A stretch of DNA of 64,000 nucleotides from Paraliobacillus ryukyuensis. Its GTDB lineage: Bacteria; Bacillota; Bacilli; Bacillales; Amphibacillaceae. The stretch spans positions 1-64,000 of the forward strand of contig NZ_QNRI01000001.1 of assembly GCF_003315295.1 (NCBI RefSeq), in the 5' to 3' direction. The notes under the pieces were generated by a model. The model did no database searches. It saw nothing but the letters and a program-made list of their open reading frames with translations, and was not told the DNA's origin. Positions 59,751 to 64,000 of the stretch are shown here, in pieces; position 1 is the stretch's first letter; every line of letters begins with the position of its first letter. The position numbers and the translations under genes were made by a program.

Positions 59751-59832
59751 TATAAATATGTTTGATACCTTGTTAAAAGGTATCTTTTCTAACGCATTTG
59801 GTAAGGATATAACTAAAAAGAAGGTGATGATG

Positions 59833-60933
59833 ATGGAAAATAATGAAAAAAACTTAGGCTCTATTCGCACGGACTTAGCGATAGAGGCAAAAGATATGTT
59901 TGTCGAAGAGCAAGAGTCCAAAGAAAAACAGTTAACTGGTATTAACATAGAAGAAACTCAAAAAGGTAACGTAATTGTTTCTTATGTAACAATTGACCAG
60001 GTAGGGGCAGAGAAGATCGGTAAAAAACCAGGAGAATATATTACCATTCACACGGAAAGTGTCAAATCACAAGATAGCAGTCAACAAAATGAAGCAGCTA
60101 ATATTTTTTCAGAAGAATTGCGAGATTTAATCGCAAGAGAACAACTAAGTCAAGGTGCTCGTTGTTTAATTGTTGGTCTTGGTAATTGGAGTGTGACACC
60201 AGATGCACTAGGTCCGATGACTGTAAACAAAGCACTTATTACTAGTCATTTATTTAAACTTCACCCTGAAACAGTCGCTGAAGGATATCGTCCTGTTTCC
60301 GCGATCACACCTGGGGTAATGGGGACAACTGGAATAGAAACAAGTGATGTTATTCAAGGAATTATTGATAAAGAAACGCCAGATTTTGTGATTGCAATTG
60401 ACGCGTTAGCATCTAGAGCAATTGACCGGGTCAATGCTACAATCCAAATTTCAAATACAGGAATTCATCCAGGTTCAGGTGTAGGTAATAAAAGAAAAGA
60501 GTTAAGTAAAGATACTTTAGGGATACCTGTGATTGCTATCGGTGTTCCGACAGTCGTAGATGCTGTAACGATTACAAGCGATACCATCGACTATGTGTTT
60601 AAACATTTCGGAAAAGAATGGAATGAAAAAGACCGACCGGCTAAGAGCTTAAATCCAGCAAGTATGACTTTTGGAAAGCGTACTTTAACAGATGAGGATA
60701 TGCCAGACATGGAGAAAAGAGAAGCAGTGTTTGGGATGATTGGTCAATTAAATGAAGAAGAAAAGAGAATGTTAATTTCGGAAGTGCTTACCCCTTTAGG
60801 ACACAATCTAATGGTAACCCCAAAAGAAGTCGATGGATATATGAAAGATATGGCACACGTCCTAGCATCCGGTATCAATGCCGCCCTTCACGAAACAGTT
60901 AGTATAGAGAATACTGGCTATTATACAAGATAG
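59833..60933 (+). CDS. gpr: Germination protease Gpr
   Basis: Gpr (366 aa) degrades small acid-soluble spore proteins during germination. It is made as a zymogen; the N-terminal [12 protein letters not shown] resembles its own processing site and SASP cleavage sites. Strong family blocks: [63 protein letters not shown] and [14 protein letters not shown]. Three consecutive ATGs exist; the third (59833) has the best spacing (6 nt) from GAAGGTG. The upstream frame covers the intergenic region and is rejected. Confidence 0.95.
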   Translation: MENNEKNLGSIRTDLAIEAKDMFVEEQESKEKQLTGINIEETQKGNVIVSYVTIDQVGAEKIGKKPGEYITIHTESVKSQDSSQQNEAANIFSEELRDLIAREQLSQGARCLIVGLGNWSVTPDALGPMTVNKALITSHLFKLHPETVAEGYRPVSAITPGVMGTTGIETSDVIQGIIDKETPDFVIAIDALASRAIDRVNATIQISNTGIHPGSGVGNKRKELSKDTLGIPVIAIGVPTVVDAVTITSDTIDYVFKHFGKEWNEKDRPAKSLNPASMTFGKRTLTDEDMPDMEKREAVFGMIGQLNEEEKRMLISEVLTPLGHNLMVTPKEVDGYMKDMAHVLASGINAALHETVSIENTGYYTR

Positions 60934-61036
60934 TTTTTATAGATGAGGTGAATCATTTGGAATAAAAGAATGTTCTACTCACCCAAGTTCTATCATATGA
61001 TCTATTAAAGCTGATAGAAAAGTGGGAGAGGAACAC

Positions 61037-62233
61037 ATGAACAATCTTCGACAAATAGGTAAGAAAATCATTGTTAGCCTACTACATTCATTGCAACGCG
61101 GAACGATTTGGATCATTATATTAAGTTTATTATTTATTAGTATCGGTTTTATCACTACTGTAAAACCAGCTTATCGTATATCGTCCTCAGTTATTACCCA
61201 TTGGACAAGTCAAGTTGATAGTTCTGTGTTTATTCACTTGTTAGGGATGGAGAATAAACAATATACGAAAATGAACTATTCAGATGACATACAAGACTTA
61301 AGCATGACGGATTTATTAATTGAGTTAACCACAAATATTCGTCCGAATGATGTTCGAAGTTTACTTGGTCGAGAAATACCAAGCTTTTATGCCTATGATC
61401 AAAAAATTATTGTCGCAGGTGAAGGGACCGATTATACTGCATTACCAATTGAATCTTCTCCTCCATTAGATGTAGTTTTGGAAGAACGTGATGCAACGGT
61501 GGATGAAGAGGAAACAGATAAAGAGCCCGAGGAAGAGGGTGAAAAACAAAAAGAGCCTGAATCGGAACATACTACTGGTGAGAATAAAGTGGTTTTTATA
61601 TACAATACACACAACCGAGAGTCTTTTTTGCCACATTTAGATGGTGTTAAGGATCCAAATTTAGCTTTCCATAAAGAAGTAAATATCACAAAAGTGAGTG
61701 ATCATCTAGCAGAAAGTTTAGAGAAAAAAGGAATTGGCACCCAAGTTGATCATACGGATTTCACCACAGTTCTGAATCAGAAAGGTTGGGAATATTGGCA
61801 GTCTTATGATGCATCTAAACCAATTGTAGAAGAAGCGTTGGCAGGGAATTCTAAAATTAATTATGTCTTTGACTTACACCGAGATAGTAGACGTAGAGAA
61901 GACACTACCTCAACTATTGATGGGAAAGATTATGCTAGTCTGTTTTTTGTGATTGGTTCTGATTACAGCAATAACGAAAAAAATGTTGCTTTAGCTACCA
62001 AACTACATGACCAGATAGAAGAAAAATATCCTGGTTTAAGTCGAGGGGTATCCCAACAAGGTGGTGCTGGAAGGAATGGTGTATACAACCAAAATTTATC
62101 AGACAATGCTATTTTGATAGAGGTGGGTGGGGTTGATAACACGTTAACCGAACTTTATCGCTCGGCAGATGTACTTGCTGAAGTGTTTAGTAAGTATTAT
62201 TGGGATGCAGAAGCCGTTCAGGAGGATAGTTAA
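61037..62233 (+). CDS. spoIIP: SpoIIP, sporulation peptidoglycan amidase/endopeptidase
   Basis: SpoIIP (398 aa) works with SpoIID and SpoIIM to thin septal peptidoglycan and drive engulfment. One N-terminal transmembrane helix (~residues 22-45, IWIIILSLLFISIGFITTV), an acidic Glu/Lys-rich linker (~150-185), then the catalytic domain with VVFIYNTHNRESFLPHL, INYVFDLHRDS and NAILIEVGGVDNTLTE. ATG 61037 follows GGGAGAGGA. Directly behind gpr, as in B. subtilis. Confidence 0.95.
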   Translation: MNNLRQIGKKIIVSLLHSLQRGTIWIIILSLLFISIGFITTVKPAYRISSSVITHWTSQVDSSVFIHLLGMENKQYTKMNYSDDIQDLSMTDLLIELTTNIRPNDVRSLLGREIPSFYAYDQKIIVAGEGTDYTALPIESSPPLDVVLEERDATVDEEETDKEPEEEGEKQKEPESEHTTGENKVVFIYNTHNRESFLPHLDGVKDPNLAFHKEVNITKVSDHLAESLEKKGIGTQVDHTDFTTVLNQKGWEYWQSYDASKPIVEEALAGNSKINYVFDLHRDSRRREDTTSTIDGKDYASLFFVIGSDYSNNEKNVALATKLHDQIEEKYPGLSRGVSQQGGAGRNGVYNQNLSDNAILIEVGGVDNTLTELYRSADVLAEVFSKYYWDAEAVQEDS

Positions 62234-62255
62234 AATTGAAAGGAGCTTATTGATT

Positions 62256-62567
62256 ATGAAAAGTATCATTTATTTATTATTAATTGTTGTTGTTTTTTTA
62301 AGTGGTCTGCTAATTGGTGGGAACAATAATCAAAGTGTGGTGCAAGAGCCAATTAAACAAACAATGGTAAATACAGTACAACCAGCTAATCCGGCTTCTT
62401 TAGTGCAAGAAAACACAGAAAATAAGGCTGTTGCTCAACCACGTAACAATAAGAACCAATCTATACCGGTGACAGAAAAGGCAGCAAAAGTTGTCGAGAA
62501 TACGTCGGTATGGTTTTACGACCGACTATTACAAGCAACGTATCAGTTCTCTGAATTATTTATATAA
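62256..62567 (+). CDS. yqxA: YqxA, DUF3679 membrane protein
   Basis: A 103-aa protein with an N-terminal transmembrane helix (~residues 3-21, SIIYLLLIVVVFLSGLLIG), a Gln/Asn-rich linker and a C-terminal amphipathic segment (VWFYDRLLQATYQFSELF). It corresponds by position and layout to YqxA between spoIIP and lepA; function unknown. ATG 62256 follows AAAGGAG; the longer open frame upstream overlaps spoIIP and is rejected. Confidence 0.82.
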   Translation: MKSIIYLLLIVVVFLSGLLIGGNNNQSVVQEPIKQTMVNTVQPANPASLVQENTENKAVAQPRNNKNQSIPVTEKAAKVVENTSVWFYDRLLQATYQFSELFI

Positions 62568-62682
62568 AACGTTTGGGGAATGAAGTAAATATGGAAAGAA
62601 ATCGTAACCAAGTCGATAGTAGGAAATCACACGATTATATTCTAGTGTAATCATTGTATCAAAAGGAATAGCTCGAAAATAA

Positions 62683-62711
62683 TTGAATCATCGCCGTTTC
62701 ACTGCTATAAT
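62683..62711 (+). promoter_or_regulatory. Sigma-A promoter of lepA
   Basis: TTGAAT, 17-bp spacer, TATAAT, about 39 nt before the lepA start. Confidence 0.75.
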
Positions 62712-62749
62712 CTTACTTAGTATGTGCTCGAAAAATAGGAGTGAATGAA

Positions 62750-64000
62750 GTGTCAAACAAACGAGACCAAAAACGAGTTCGTAATTTTTCGATTATTGCC
62801 CACATAGATCACGGCAAATCGACGCTTGCGGATCGAATTTTAGAGAGAACAAAAGCATTAACTCAAAGAGAAATGAAAGAACAGTTTTTAGATGCAATGG
62901 ATTTAGAACGTGAACGCGGAATAACAATTAAATTAAATGCAGTCCAATTAAAATACCAACATAAAGATAATGAAGAATATTTGTTTCACTTAATTGACAC
63001 CCCAGGACACGTGGATTTTACATATGAGGTATCTCGTAGTTTAGCAGCATGTGAAGGTGCTATCTTAGTTGTCGATGCAGCACAAGGGATCGAAGCCCAA
63101 ACATTAGCTAATGTGTATCTTGCCTTAGATAACGATTTAGAAATAATACCTGTAATTAATAAAATTGATTTACCTGGTGCGGATCCGGAACGTGTCAAAC
63201 AAGAAATCACCGATGTTATTGGAATTGATGGTGATGAGGCGATCCTTGCAAGTGCAAAAGATGGTATTGGTATTGAGGAGATATTAGATCGAATTGTCGA
63301 GGTAATTCCACCTCCACAAGGTGAACCAGAGGAACCATTAAAAGGGTTAATTTTTGATTCCTTATACGATTCTTACCGCGGTGTCGTGGCATACGTTTGT
63401 ATTAAAGAGGGTTCTGTTAAAGTAGGCGATCAAATTAAGATGATGGCTACTGGAAAAACCTTTGAAGTGAATGAAGTGGGTGTTTTCACTCCAAAACCAC
63501 ATCCTTTAAAAGAACTTACTGTTGGAGAAGTGGGTTACTTAACAGCTTCAATTAAAAATGTAGGGGATTCTAGAGTGGGAGATACCATTACGTTAGCCAA
63601 TAATCCAGCATCTGAACCATTACCTGGTTATCGTAGATTAAACCCAATGGTGTTCTGTGGCTTGTACCCGGTAGATTCTAACAATTATAATGACTTGAGA
63701 GAAGCTTTGGAACGACTTGAATTGAATGATTCATCCCTTCAGTATGAGGCGGAAACATCTCAAGCATTAGGATTTGGATTCCGTTGTGGATTTTTAGGGA
63801 TGCTACATATGGAAATTATCCAAGAGCGAATTGAACGCGAATTCAAGATCGACTTGATTACAACAGCACCAAGCGTAATTTATCAAGTAACAAAAACAGA
63901 TGGCACAGACGTCTCTATTGACAATCCATCCTTTATGCCGGACAATCAGTCGATTCAAGAAGTTAGTGAACCATTTGTGAAAGCAATGATTATGGTGCCA
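62750..64000 (+). CDS. lepA: Elongation factor 4 (LepA), 5' part
   Basis: LepA is a ribosome-binding GTPase related to EF-G, implicated in translation initiation or ribosome assembly. The first 417 codons are in the window and the frame runs off the right edge; the full protein is usually about 600 aa. G1 [15 protein letters not shown], switch region [14 protein letters not shown]3 [15 protein letters not shown]4 [14 protein letters not shown]; domain II follows, then [24 protein letters not shown] 62750 has AGGAGTG 9 nt upstream. Confidence 0.96.
   Translation, partial: MSNKRDQKRVRNFSIIAHIDHGKSTLADRILERTKALTQREMKEQFLDAMDLERERGITIKLNAVQLKYQHKDNEEYLFHLIDTPGHVDFTYEVSRSLAACEGAILVVDAAQGIEAQTLANVYLALDNDLEIIPVINKIDLPGADPERVKQEITDVIGIDGDEAILASAKDGIGIEEILDRIVEVIPPPQGEPEEPLKGLIFDSLYDSYRGVVAYVCIKEGSVKVGDQIKMMATGKTFEVNEVGVFTPKPHPLKELTVGEVGYLTASIKNVGDSRVGDTITLANNPASEPLPGYRRLNPMVFCGLYPVDSNNYNDLREALERLELNDSSLQYEAETSQALGFGFRCGFLGMLHMEIIQERIEREFKIDLITTAPSVIYQVTKTDGTDVSIDNPSFMPDNQSIQEVSEPFVKAMIMVP

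Noticed and set aside
62591-62650. 19-codon frame between yqxA and lepA
   Set aside because: Too short and without recognisable features; RBS only fair.

Overview
The window is a 64 kb, AT-rich chromosomal segment from an endospore-forming member of the Bacillaceae. Evidence for this: it carries safA, bofC, spoVB, rsfA, sigK, sda, gpr, spoIIP and yqxA, a complete com late-competence operon, T-box leaders, and a gene order that closely follows the Bacillus subtilis safA-to-lepA region. Several local differences point to a relative outside the B. subtilis group (perhaps the Oceanobacillus/Gracilibacillus/Amphibacillus side of the family), but the species cannot be named from sequence reading alone. 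Sporulation functions, DNA repair, tRNA synthesis and modification, and ribosome assembly dominate. There is no prophage, insertion sequence, CRISPR array or rRNA/tRNA gene.

Layout. 1-5.1 kb: spore coat (safA, ysxE-like), NAD synthetase, YebC regulator, an unrecognised 109-aa gene, bofC. 5.2-9.6 kb: ruvAB, a DUF2905 protein, queA-tgt (queuosine), yajC. 9.6-14.3 kb: membrane proteins (TIGR04086 family, ArsB/NhaD-type transporter, YrbG), spoVB, comN. 14.4-22.9 kb: secDF, lapA-like, recJ, apt, relA, dtd. 23-27.7 kb: a secreted amidase, a small unknown gene and the T-box-controlled hisS-aspS operon. 27.7-28.2 kb: 6S RNA. 28.2-36.7 kb: rsfA-like, rarA, cymR, iscS-type desulfurase, mnmA, a TPR protein, recD2 and a small zinc-ribbon protein. 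36.7-47.4 kb: yrrI, T-box plus alaS, the ireB-ruvX-yrzB trio, mltG, trmR, udk, greA, yrrS, mtnN, yrhC-like. 47.5-49 kb: sigK and sda on the minus strand, with a cluster of DnaA boxes upstream of sda. 49-54 kb: the yqeG-yqeH-aroE-yhbY-nadD-yqeK-rsfS-yqeM operon. 54-58 kb: a structured repeat and comEA-EB-EC. 58.2-64 kb: holA, rpsT, gpr, spoIIP, yqxA and the 5' part of lepA.

How the genes work together. The iscS-type desulfurase next to mnmA makes a self-contained tRNA 2-thiouridine module, with the cysteine-metabolism repressor gene cymR upstream. queA/tgt make queuosine and trmR modifies wobble uridine. yqeH, yhbY, rsfS and the GTPase lepA act on ribosomes. nadE and nadD are both NAD biosynthesis genes. 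bofC, sigK, spoVB, spoIIP, gpr and rsfA span both compartments of sporulation, and sda links replication status to the decision to sporulate.

The observations most worth checking are: the five DnaA-type 9-mers (two forming a 28-nt perfect palindrome) upstream of sda; a hisS-aspS T-box whose specifier GAC (Asp) overlaps a His codon CAU; tandem spoVB terminators lying inside the convergent yrbG coding sequence; two dispersed repeat copies that share both ends but differ in interior; and strongly folded or promoter-bearing gene-free stretches before holA and after greA. I did not find a clearly new multi-gene defence or metabolic system.
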